Source: Ornithinimicrobium sp. CNJ-824 (GTDB lineage: Bacteria > Actinomycetota > Actinomycetes > Actinomycetales > Dermatophilaceae). From it: a stretch of DNA of 64,000 nucleotides. Positions within the stretch are counted from its first letter, which is position 1. Every line of letters begins with the position of its first letter. A program made the translations under genes and the position numbers. Under the pieces are notes generated by a model. The model was not told where the DNA came from, ran no database searches, and saw only the letters and a program-made list of their open reading frames with translations. The DNA is taken from assembly GCF_001942405.1 (NCBI RefSeq), contig NZ_MKKA01000062.1, forward strand, positions 1 to 64,000, written 5' to 3'. Shown in pieces: positions 26,109-36,300 of the stretch.

Positions 26109-28477
26109 TCAGTCCTCCTTCTCGGGTCCGGCGGCACGTGGGTCCCGGCCGGCGCCGACCGCGGCCCGCAGGTGCTGCGCGGTCAGCGTGTCCGAGCCGT
26201 CGACCATCTCCTGCGGGGTGCCCTCGAAGACGATCCTGCCTCCCTCGTGTCCGGCGCCGGGACCCAGGTCGACGATCCGGTCGGCCTGGGACACCACCGC
26301 CAGGTTGTGCTCCAGGACGATGACCGAGGTCCCCGCGTCGACGAGCCCGTGGAGCATCTGCACGAGCCGGTGGGTGTCGGCCAGGTGCAGCCCGCTGCTG
26401 GGCTCGTCGAGCACGACGACCTCGGCCTCCCGCAGCTGGGCGGCCAGCTTGAGCCGCTGCCGCTCGCCGCCGGAGAGGGTGGTCAGCGGCTGCCCGAGAC
26501 GGACGTAGCCCAGCCCCACGTCGAGCAGCCGGCGCAGCACGGTGGCGGCCTTGCCCGTGGTGAACACCGCCGAGGCGTCCTCGACCGAGAGGTCCAGCAC
26601 CTCGGCGATCGTCAGCCCGTGCAGGCGGTGCTCCAGCACCTCGGGCCGGAAGCGCCGGCCGCCGCACTCCTCGCACGGCGTGCTCACCCCGTGCACCATG
26701 ACCAGGTCGGTCCAGATGACCCCCTGGCCCCGGCAGACGGGGCAGGCCCCCTCGGAGTTGGGGCTGAACATCGAGGCCGGCACCCCGTTGGCCTTGGCGA
26801 ACGCCGTCCGGACCGGGTCGAGGAGCCCGGAGAAGGTCGCCGGGTTGGACCGTCGCGACCCGCGGATCGCGGACTGGTCGACGATGAGGACACCCTCGCG
26901 CCCGGAGAGCGACCCGTGCACGAGCGACGACTTGCCGGACCCCGCCACCCCCGTGACCGCGACCAGCACCCCCAGGGGGACGTCGACGTCGACGTCGCGC
27001 AGGTTGTTGGTGGTGCGCCCCGGATCTGCAGGTATGCCGTGGGCTGGCGCACCTGGGTGCGCAGGCTCGGATGGTGGTCCAGCCACTCCCCCGTCACCGA
27101 CCCGGAGGCGGACAGACCGTCGGGAGCACCGGCAAACACCACCTGTCCGCCGTCGTCCCCGGCGCCGGGGCCGATGTCGACGACGTGGTCGGCCAGGGCG
27201 ATGACCTCGGGCTTGTGCTCGACGACGAGGACGGTGCTGCCGCTGTCGCGCAGCTGGAGGAGGAGCTGGTTCATCCGGGCGATGTCGTGCGGGTGCAGCC
27301 CGACCGTGGGTTCGTCGAAGACGTAGGTGACGTCGGTGAGGGCGGAGCCGAGGTGGCGCACCATCTTCACGCGCTGACCCTCCCCGCCCGAGAGCGTGCC
27401 GGTCGCCCGGTCGAGCGAGAGGTAGCCCAGCCCGACGTCGATCATCGAGCGCAGGACGCCGGCCAGCCCCTTGGTGACCGGGGCGACCGAGGGCTCGTCG
27501 AGTCCTTCCACCCAGGCGAGGAGGTCGCCGAGCTCGTCCGAGGAGCACTGGGGCAGGGTGCGGCCGTGCACGGTCGCGGTGCGGGCGGCCTCGTTGAGCC
27601 GGGTGCCGTCGCACTCGGGGCACGGGCCGGTGGTGGCGATCCGTTCCTTGAACCGGCGCACGTGCGCCTGTTTGGGCTCCACGTCCCCGAACCAGCTGCG
27701 GCGGAACCGGGTGACCAGGCCCTCGTAGGTCATGTTGATGCCGGCGACCTTGACCTTGGTCGCCGGCTGGTGCAGCAGCCAGTCCCACTCCTGGTCGGTG
27801 TAGTCGCGCAGCTTCTTGTCGGGGTCGATCCGCCCGCTCTCGGCGTAGCTGCGCCACATCCAGCTGCCCACCCCGAGGTTGGGCGCGTCGATCGCACCCT
27901 CGTTGAGCGAGCGGTCCCGGTCGAGGAAGGTGTCGGGGTCGATCCGGGCGATCGTGCCCAGCCCCTCGCAGGCCGGGCACATGCCGCCGATCGTGGAGAA
28001 CTCGCGGACCTCGGCCTGGGCCTCGCCCTTCTCGACCGTCATCGTGCCGCGGCCGGACGCGGAGGCCAGGTTGAATGAGAAGGCCGAGGTCGGTCCGACG
28101 TGCGGCTCGGACAGCCGGCTGAAGATCACCCGCAGGTAGGTGAGGGCGTCGGTGGCGGTGCCGACGGTGGAGCGGGCGCTGGCGCCGATGCGCTCCTGGT
28201 CGACGACGATGGCGGCGGTGAGGTTCTCGAGGTGGTCCACCTCCGGCCGGGCCGACGGCGGCATGAAGGACTGCACGAAGGTGGAGTAGGTCTCGTTGAT
28301 GAGCCGCTGGGACTCGGCGGCGATCGTGCCGAAGACCAGGGAGGACTTGCCCGAGCCGGAGACGCCCGTGACGACGGTCAGCCGTCGTTTGGGCAGGTCG
28401 ACGTCGACGCCGCGCAGGTTGTTGACACGGGCGTTGCGGACGCGGATCGTGTCGTGGGAGTCGGCGGGGACGGTCAT
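26109..28477 (-). CDS. Stand-alone UvrA-like ABC ATPase (class II UvrA / DrrC-like, frameshifted)
   Basis: A two-ABC-domain UvrA paralogue of about 789 residues, shorter than UvrA proper (about 950). First ABC half: Walker [17 protein letters not shown], signature [11 protein letters not shown], Walker [14 protein letters not shown]. Second half: [16 protein letters not shown], zinc-finger Cys pairs CPVCRG and CEECGG, signature [15 protein letters not shown], Walker [12 protein letters not shown]. The frame breaks near 27018; one missing base explains it. Class II UvrAs lack the UvrB-binding domain and include DrrC of daunorubicin producers, so drug tolerance or DNA-damage recognition is possible. 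It heads an operon with a methyltransferase. Confidence 0.85.
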
Positions 28478-28521
28478 CCCCCGATCATGGCAGCCGGCAC
28501 CGACGGACGAGGGAGTCAGAG

Positions 28522-28959
28522 ATGTCCGGGACGAAGGACCAGGCCGGAGGCTTCAGCGAGGCCGAGCGGGAGGCGATGAAGGCGCGCGCGGAGGAGCTGC
28601 GGGCCGAGAAGGGTGGCCGCAAGAAGGCCACGGACCTGGAGAAGCTGCTCGAGGTGATCGAGGAGATGCCGGGGCAGGACCGCGCGATCGCGGCGGGACT
28701 GCATACCCTCGTCTCCCGGACCGCGCCCGAGCTGGACGGCCGCACCTGGTACGGCATGCCCTCGTGGGCGAAGGACGGGGAGATCCTGCTGTTCATGCAG
28801 CCCGCGGGCAAGTTCGGGACGCGCTACTCCACGGTGGGGTTCAACGACGGGGCGGCGCTGGACGACGGGGACATGTGGCCCACGTCGTTCGCGGTCACCC
28901 GGCTCACGCCGGAGGTCAAGGAGCGGATCACCGAGCTGCTGCGGAGGGCGCTGGGCTGA
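28522..28959 (+). CDS. DUF1801 / YdhG-like protein
   Basis: A 145-residue protein. The N-terminal third is a charged helix (EREAMKARAEELRAEKGGRKK). Residues about 48-140 match the DUF1801 fold: VSRTAPELDGRTWYGMPSWAKDGEILLFMQPAGKFGTRYS-type core with the Tyr-Gly-Met-Pro motif. These resemble frataxin-fold intracellular iron chaperones, but function is unproven. ATG start with GAGGGAG upstream. Its end overlaps the convergent P-type ATPase gene by 32 bp. Confidence 0.82.
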   Translation: MSGTKDQAGGFSEAEREAMKARAEELRAEKGGRKKATDLEKLLEVIEEMPGQDRAIAAGLHTLVSRTAPELDGRTWYGMPSWAKDGEILLFMQPAGKFGTRYSTVGFNDGAALDDGDMWPTSFAVTRLTPEVKERITELLRRALG

Positions 28960-31665
28960 CTGCGTCCCGGCGACGGCGCCACCAGACCAAGAGCTTGTGC
29001 CCCTCGGGCAGGACCATCGCGGTGGCGCCGAGGACCGCGCAGGCGGCCCACTCCTGGGCGGAGAGGGGGACGAAGCCCAGCAGTCCGGCCGCAGGACCCC
29101 ACTCGGTCGCGCCCCAGTGGAGCAGCAGGGCCCCGAGCGCGCTGGCGATGAGCACCCGGTTGCCGACCGGGTTCATGGCGAGGATCGAGTGGTGCTCCGA
29201 GCGTGCGGTGCCCACGAGGTAGAAGTTCATCCACACGAACAGGGTGATGGCCAGGGTGCGGGCGTGCTCGAGGTCGTAGCCCTGGGCCAGGGCCCACTGG
29301 AAGGTCACCAGGATGGAGGCGGCCAGCCACAGCCCGGTGACGAGCAGGCGCTGCCACAGCGCCGCGGACAGCACCCCCTCGTCCCGCGGCCGGGGCGGTC
29401 GGGCGAGCTCGTTGCCCTCGGGCGGCTCGAAGGCCAGGGCGATGTCCTGCAGCCCGTTGGTGACGACGTTGATGAACAGCAGCTGCACGGGCAGGAACAG
29501 CAGGGGCCCCTCGGCCACGACGTTCGTGGACACGGCCACGAGGGAGGCCAGACCGGTGGTGAGCAGGAAGAAGGTCGCGTTGCGGATCGCCGCGAAGGTG
29601 ACCCTCCCCTGCCGGACCGCTCCCACGATCGTGACGAAGTTGTCGTCGGTCAGGACGATGTCGGCGGCCTCGCGGGCGACGTCGGTGCCCGAGCGCCCCA
29701 TGGCCACCCCGATCGAGGCGGCCTTGAGGGCGGGGGCGTCGTTGACCCCGTCGCCGGTGACCGCGACGACCTCGCCCCGCTCCTCGTGCAGCCGGGTGAT
29801 CCGCAGCTTGTCCTGCGGGGTCACCCGCGCGGCGACGTCGCTGACGCGCAGGCGGTCGGTGAGCGCGGCGTCGTCGAGCTGGGCGATCTCGTGGCCGGTG
29901 ACCGGCGGGTGGGTGGTGTCCAGCCCGACCCGGGCGGCGATGGCCGAGGCCGTGCTCGGGTGGTCGCCGGTGATCATCGTGACCCGGACGCCGGCCCGAC
30001 GCACCTCGCGACCGCCTCCGGCACCCCCTCCCGAGGAGGGTCCTCCAGGCCCGCCAGGCCCAGGAAGGTCAGGCCCTGCGGCCAGGGCAGGTCGGCGGGC
30101 ACCGGCTCGTCGGCGGCGAGCACCCGTCGCGCCGTGGCGATCACCCGTAGGCCCTCCCGGGCCATCCGTTCGTTGACCTCCTCGACCAGACCGGTGTCCA
30201 GGGGCACCGGGCCGTCGGGTCCTGCCATCCGGGTGGAGAGCCCGACCAGGACGTCGGGCGAACCCTTGACGTGCAGCACCCGGCTGCCGTCGTGCGCGGT
30301 GCGGACCGTCTGCGACAGCCGCAGGTGCGGCTCGTAGGGCAGGTCGGCCAGGGGTGCTCGCGACCGTTCCTCCTCGGTGACGGCACCGGACCGCAGGGCG
30401 GCGAGCGCGAAGGCGACATCGACCGCGTCCCCCTGCAGGTGCCCGGCGTGCTGCTGGTCGGGGACGGCCTCGTTCGTCAGCGCGCCGGTGCGGAGCACGT
30501 CCTGCGCGCCGGCCCGGACGGCCGGTGAGGCACCCTGCAGGGCGTGCGCGCCGGCCCGTCCGTCCACGGTGCCGGCCGGGGACCAGACGGCCTGGACGGT
30601 CAGCCGGTTCATGGTCAGGGTGCCGGTCTTGTCCGAGCCGATGAGGGTCGTCGAGCCCAGGGTCTCGACGGCCGGCAGGGAGCGGACGATGGCGTTGTGC
30701 CGGGCCATCCGGGCCACCCCCAGGCTCATCGCCACGGTGAGCACGATGGGCAGCGACTCGGGGACGGAGGCCACCGCCAGCGCCACCGCGGTGCGGAACA
30801 TCTCCGAAGGGGTGTAGCCCAGGAGCACGCCCAGGGTGAAGACGACCACGGAGGCCACGGCCACGACCAGGCCGATGCGCCGCTCGAGCCGGTGGGTCAG
30901 CACCTGCAGCGGGGACACCGTGTCCGTGATCTGCACGAGCTCGCTGATCTGGCCCAGCTCGCTCCGGTCCCCCGTCGCCACGACGAGACCCCGAGCCCTG
31001 CCGGAGGTGACCAGCGTGCCACCGTAGGCCAGGTTGGTGCGTTCGGTGCGTTCGCTGTCGGGCAGCGCCTCCACGCCCTTGCCCACCGGATGCACCTCGC
31101 CGGTCAGCAACGACTCGTCGACGCGCAGGTCGGCGGTGTCGATGAGGCGGAGGTCCGCCGGGACCCGTTCCCCGCTCTCCAGCGGGACGACGTCCCCGGG
31201 CACCAGCTCGGCGGTCTCGACTCTCCGGACGACCCCGGCCCGGACGACCCGGCACGTGGGGACGGTGAGATTGCGCAGCGCCTGGACGGCCTTCTCCGCC
31301 CTGCGTTCCTGCCAGAAGCCGATGCCGGCGTTGAGCAGGAGGATGAAGAGGATCGCCCCGGAGTCGACCCACTCGCGCAGGAGGGCGGTGACGACCGCCG
31401 CGATGACGAGGATCCCGATGAGCGGACTGACGAACTGCCGCAGCAGGACCTTCCACCAGGGCGTGGCCTCGGCGACGTCGATGACGTTGGCGCCCCACTC
31501 GTCCCGGCGACGGGCGGCCTCGCCGTCGGTGAGACCGTCCGGCGTGGAGGCCAGGTGCACGAGCGCGTCCTCGGTGCCGACCCCGTGCCAGCCGGGCCCA
31601 GGAGGGACGGGGGACGGGGCGGACTGCGTCGTGTCGGGCACCGGGCTCAACTCCTCGGGCCCCAT
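28928..31665 (-). CDS. Cation-translocating P-type ATPase, P2 type (frameshifted)
   Basis: A 912-residue ion pump. An N-terminal cation-ATPase domain is followed by TM1-2, the actuator loop SLLTGEVHPVGKG, TM4 VPESLPIVLTVAMSLG, the phosphorylation motif SDKTGTLTMNRL, MITGDHPSTAS, VTGDGVNDAPALK, and TM5-10. The TM6 motif reads NVVTNGLQDIALAFEP, so the Asp of Ca pumps (TDGLP) is Asn here; the ion cannot be assigned. A frame break near 30006 (G missing in GCG-GTG-CGC) is the only disruption. ATG at 31665, or GTG at 31641, which has the better GAGGAG site. Overlaps the DUF1801 gene end. Confidence 0.88.
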
Positions 31666-31874
31666 TCTTCCAGAGCAGGGTTCGGCGGCGGGCGGCACCC
31701 GTCTCGATGGAACGCAATCGGCAGGCCCCTGTCGAGGCCCGCTGGAGACGCGCGACCAACCTCCGCCCACGGCCCCGGGCTGCGCTGTTTGGTCGCCGCG
31801 TCGTGGAACCCGTCGGGCGGCCTGCCGCCCCTGGGCCCGCCGTCCCGTCCCTGTGAGTTCCGAGGAGTGCCCCC

Positions 31875-33257
31875 ATGTCCGCATCTGCGCCCGAGGCCCA
31901 GAAGAGGAGTTCCGCCCCGCTCGCCCGGGTGATGCGCCCGGTCAACTCCCTGGTGGAGCGGTTCATCCCGAGCGCGTTCGTCTTCGCCGTCGTCCTGACC
32001 TTCGTCGTGGCGGTCGCTGCCCTGCTGCTCACCGACGCCGGGCCGGTCGACGTCATCACGGGCTGGGGCGACGGCCTCGCCGGGCTGCTGGCCTTCATGA
32101 CGCAGATGGCCCTGATCCTGCTGCTGGGCCACACCCTGGCCAACACCGGCCCGGTCCGCAAGCTGCTGGGCCGGCTGGGCGGGGTGCCGAGGACGGTGCT
32201 GCAGGCCTACCTCTTCGTCTTCGTCGTCGCCTCCCTCGCTTCACTGATCACCTGGGGACTCGGTCTCGTCGTCGGAGTCCTGCTCGCCAAGGAGGTAGCC
32301 GCCCAGGGCCGTGAACGTGGCCTGCGGCTGCACTTCCCGATGCTTGTCGCCGCCGGCTACTCCGGCTACGTGATCTGGCACATGGGCTACTCGGCCTCGG
32401 GCCCGCTCACCGCGGCCACCGAGGGGTCCTTCATCGCCGAGCAGCTCGGTCGGACCATCCCCGTCGGGGACACGATCTTCACCTGGTGGAACATCGCCGC
32501 CGCCGCCGCGACCATCGTCGTCGTCGGCATCGCCCTGGCCCTGGTCGCACCGCGCGAGGGCGAGGATGTCATCGAGCTGGGGTTCGACGCACGGGACGAC
32601 GACGCTGACCTGGACGACGAGGTCGTCACGCCGGCCGACCGGGTCGACGCGAGCCGGGTGGTGACGCTGCTGGTGGGTCTGGCTCTCACCACCTACCTGG
32701 GACTGCACTTCGCCAACGGCGGCACGCTCACCCTCGACATCGTCAACTGGACCTTCCTGGCGCTGATCCTCCTGCTCGTGCGCAACACCTTCGAGCTGAT
32801 CGCGCTGGTCAAGAACGCCGCCTCCAACGTCGGCGAGATCCTCCTGCAGTTCCCCCTCTACGCCGGGATCATGGGCATCATGGCCACGACCGGCCTCATC
32901 ACCGTCTTCTCCGACTGGGTGGTCAGCGTCGCCAACCCGACCACGTTCGGCGTGCTCGCCTTCCTGTCGGCGGGAGTCGTGAACTTCTTCGTCCCCTCCG
33001 GGGGCGGCCAGTTCGCCGTGCAGAGCCCCGTCATGCTGGACGCCGCGGCACGCCTGGGCGTGGACCCCTCCGTCGCGATCATGGCGATCTCCTACGGCGA
33101 CCAGTGGACCAACATGATCCAGCCGTTCTGGGCGCTACCGGTCCTGGCGATCGCCAGCCTGAAGATGCGCGACATCCTCGGCTACACGATGGTCACCCTG
33201 ATCGCCTCCGGACTCGTCTTCGCCACCGTTCTGCTGCTCATCGGCGCCGGGGTCTGA
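31875..33257 (+). CDS. atoE: Short-chain fatty acid transporter, AtoE family
   Basis: A 460-residue membrane protein of the AtoE/TIGR00366 family, which takes up short-chain fatty acids such as butyrate or acetoacetate. Around ten to twelve helices are visible. Conserved stretches: LVERFIPSAFVFAVVLTF, GLGLVVGVLLAKEVA, AAGYSGYVIWHMGYSASGPL and FFVPSGGGQFAVQSPVML. An acidic loop (DARDDDADLDDEV) lies mid-protein. ATG with a GAGGAG ribosome binding site. Monocistronic, divergent from the P-type ATPase with a 210-bp gap and no enzymes for fatty acid activation nearby. Confidence 0.9.
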   Translation: MSASAPEAQKRSSAPLARVMRPVNSLVERFIPSAFVFAVVLTFVVAVAALLLTDAGPVDVITGWGDGLAGLLAFMTQMALILLLGHTLANTGPVRKLLGRLGGVPRTVLQAYLFVFVVASLASLITWGLGLVVGVLLAKEVAAQGRERGLRLHFPMLVAAGYSGYVIWHMGYSASGPLTAATEGSFIAEQLGRTIPVGDTIFTWWNIAAAAATIVVVGIALALVAPREGEDVIELGFDARDDDADLDDEVVTPADRVDASRVVTLLVGLALTTYLGLHFANGGTLTLDIVNWTFLALILLLVRNTFELIALVKNAASNVGEILLQFPLYAGIMGIMATTGLITVFSDWVVSVANPTTFGVLAFLSAGVVNFFVPSGGGQFAVQSPVMLDAAARLGVDPSVAIMAISYGDQWTNMIQPFWALPVLAIASLKMRDILGYTMVTLIASGLVFATVLLLIGAGV

Positions 33258-33263
33258 GAAGGG

Positions 33264-33281
33264 CGACCGGCTGGCCGGTCG
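33264..33281. terminator. Bidirectional terminator between atoE and dnaB
   Basis: CGACCGG-CTGG-CCGGTCG is a perfect 7-bp stem sitting in the 60-bp gap between the convergent stops of atoE and dnaB. Confidence 0.65.
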
Positions 33282-33317
33282 ATCAGTCGCCGTACGGCCT
33301 CGTCGGGGCGACCGCGC

Positions 33318-36300
33318 TCAGAAGTTGCTGGCCATGTTCGTGAACCGGGAGTAGTGACCCTGGAACGCCACGACGACCGTGTCCGTGGGGCCGTTCCTGT
33401 GCTTGGCCACGATGACGTCCGCCTCCCCCTCGCGGGGTGACTCGCGCTCGTACATCGACTCGCGGTGGAGCAGGATGACGACGTCTGCATCCTGCTCGAT
33501 CGAGTTGTGGACGGCGATGCCGTTGGCCACGAAGTTGTGGTTGCCCAGGACCGTCGCGTCGAAGACCTCCTCGACGCCGTCCAGCTCGACGGACACGACG
33601 TCGTCGAAGAGGACGTCGTTGACGGCGGCGAGATCCAGGTCTTCGCTGTCCAGGACCTCAGCCACCGTCCTCAGCGCGCCACCATCCGTCTCCAGCTGCA
33701 GGATCTGGGCCATCTCCTGCCACAAGGGAGCGGGCTCAGCTAGGACCGGGCGCGGTTCCGCCCGGGTGTCGCCCGCTTCGACGAATGCCAGTGCGGGCGC
33801 AACGTCCGGCCCGAGGTCGACAAGCGGCGCGATCTCGCGCAGGAACCGCCTCTGGTCGTCCTTGTCCTGGACGGACAGGACCGTCAGTCCTGCCCGGGTC
33901 GACAGCCGGGTGCTGATGCCGAACCTCAGCAGCTGTCTGGACATGTCGTCGGCGAGGCCCCGTTCCCCATGCCACTCGACCACGATCCGTGCGTCTTCCA
34001 GGCGCACCGACCCGCCCCTCGCCCAGAGCGAACCGATGAGCAGCGCGATCTGGCGTTTCGACATGTGCGCGGCGTTGTCGGGCAGCGCGTCGAACCGTCC
34101 GCTGTCGAGGTCTCGTGCCATCGCCAGGACCTGGTCGTCGTGGCTCCACGGCTCGTGCTTGTCGGGGGCGGGCAAGTGCCTGGGCACCGCGATCTTGTCG
34201 CACGCACGGAGGTCGCCCAGCTGCTTCCAACCGTCGTAGGTCAGGAACGGGTGGTTCTCGGTGGCGCGGACGGTCTTGCCGGAGGTCAGCGTGAGACGGA
34301 AGACCGGCCGTGTGCCCGTCGGGAAGACGTGGGTCAGGTGCCGCCGGACGTAGCGCAGCGACTCGTCCAAGGACCACACGGGCACGTCCCGCTCACCAGA
34401 CTCGTAGAGCTCGCCCATGGTCACCTCGGCCCCGGTGTCGGCCCGGAGAATCCTTGTGTCGGCCGTCAGGCACCCCGACTCACGAAGGTCGCTCATCTGG
34501 GGCTTCTTGTCGGTCCGCTGCTCAGGGCCACGGTTGAGCTGGGACAGGGCGATGAGCGGGACCTCGAGCTCCTTGGCGAGCAGCTTCAGCGCCCGGCTGA
34601 ACTCGGCGACCTCCTGCTGACGGGACTCGACCCGCTTGCCCGAGCTCATCAGCTGGAGGTAGTCCACGACGACGAGCTTGAGGTCGTTGCGCTGCTTGAG
34701 GCGGCGGCACTTGGCACGGATCTCCATCAGCGACATGTTGGGCGAGTCGTCGATGAACAGGGGCGCACCGTGGATGCGACCCTGGGTCTCCGCCAACCGC
34801 GTCCAGTCCCGGTCGCGCATGTTGCCCTTGCGCATGTTCTGCAGCGGGATCTCCGACTCGGCCGAGAGCAGGCGCATGGTGATCTCGGTGCGGCTCATCT
34901 CCAGGGAGAAGACGACCGTCGGGAGGCTGTGCTTGATCGCCGCAGCCCGGGCGATGTCCAGGGCAAAGGTCGAGTTGTGCGTCGGGATCATCGACCGGCC
35001 GGCGAGGAATAGTTGCCGGTCGTTGTCGACCTGCACGCACCGGACGGGCACGCTGCCCACCCGACGGACCGCGGTGATGAACCGGGAGTCGCGACGATGG
35101 AACGACCGTGCCCTCCGGTCCTTGTGAGCGAGCCGCTTGCGCTCGAGCCGGAAAACGTCCTCATCAGCGGAAAAGGTCAGCGTGTGGGCCGTCGACGACT
35201 GGACCGACCGACCCCGAACCGACTTCCTGCTCCGGCCGCAGCGGTAGCCCAGCCCCACGACAAGTTCGTAGACGTCGTCCGCGAGACGATCGGACGTCGT
35301 CGTGAATTGCGGGCAACCTTGGGCCGACACCGTCCCGTCAGTGTCCAGCAGGCCTGCGAGGAGGGCACGACGCTGGGACTCACTCGCCCGCTGGTAGCAC
35401 GTGGGAATGTGCTTGTTCCCGAGCACGCCAGCCTTGCGAAGGAGCGCCTTGACGGAGCCATGGTCGTGGTAGCACGAACGGCAGCGCCCAGTTCCACTGG
35501 ATGGCGATCCACAGTCCGGGCAGGAAGGTTCGCGCCGGGGAGCCAAACCTTTAGAGCGGCCACCGCAGCTTCGACCGCAAGTGAGGACGTGCGTCGCACG
35601 AGGCACGAACGAGGACCCACACACCAGGCAGACTCGCGGCAGGACCGCTCCCCGGGGCAGGACCATCGAGTAGAGCATGTTGCCTTGAGGACGTACCTCG
35701 ACGCCTTCGGCTTCGAGATGCACCAGGATCTCGGGGTCGTTGCTGGTGATCCGGGCACCGGCACTCTCACCGTCTCCCAGCCACGCGCCAAGAACATAAG
35801 GTGACAGAGGCAGCTCGGCTTGAGGGAGATCCAACGGCCCACCTAGGGCGACGCTGTGGTTGAGCCTGGAGTCCGCCGTCTCACACCTCAAGGTGCGCTC
35901 GATCTCAGCGGTCGTTCGGACGCTGCTCGAATGCTCACGCAGACCGCGACGCTCTGCCCGGGTGCTGGTCTCCCACAGGTGCTCGGCGTCGGCCGTGATG
36001 ACCGACCCGTCCGAGAACTCCACCTCGTAGCAGGGCCGGTCGTGCATGACCTCGGTGGCGGCCACTACGGTGGTCGGTCGCCCATCGGCTCCGAGCAGCT
36101 GGTCCCCCACCCGCACCTCGCCCATCGTTGTCCAGCCGGACGGCGTCGGCAGCGGCGTGTCCAGCGCCAGGGCCTTGCCGACAGCCGGCCTGGCCGCCAC
36201 GATCACCATCTGCCCCGGGTGCAGGCCGTTGGTCAGCTCGTCCAGCTCGTTGAACCCGGTCGGCACACCCACCATCTCCCCGGTGGAGGAGGCGTTGTGC

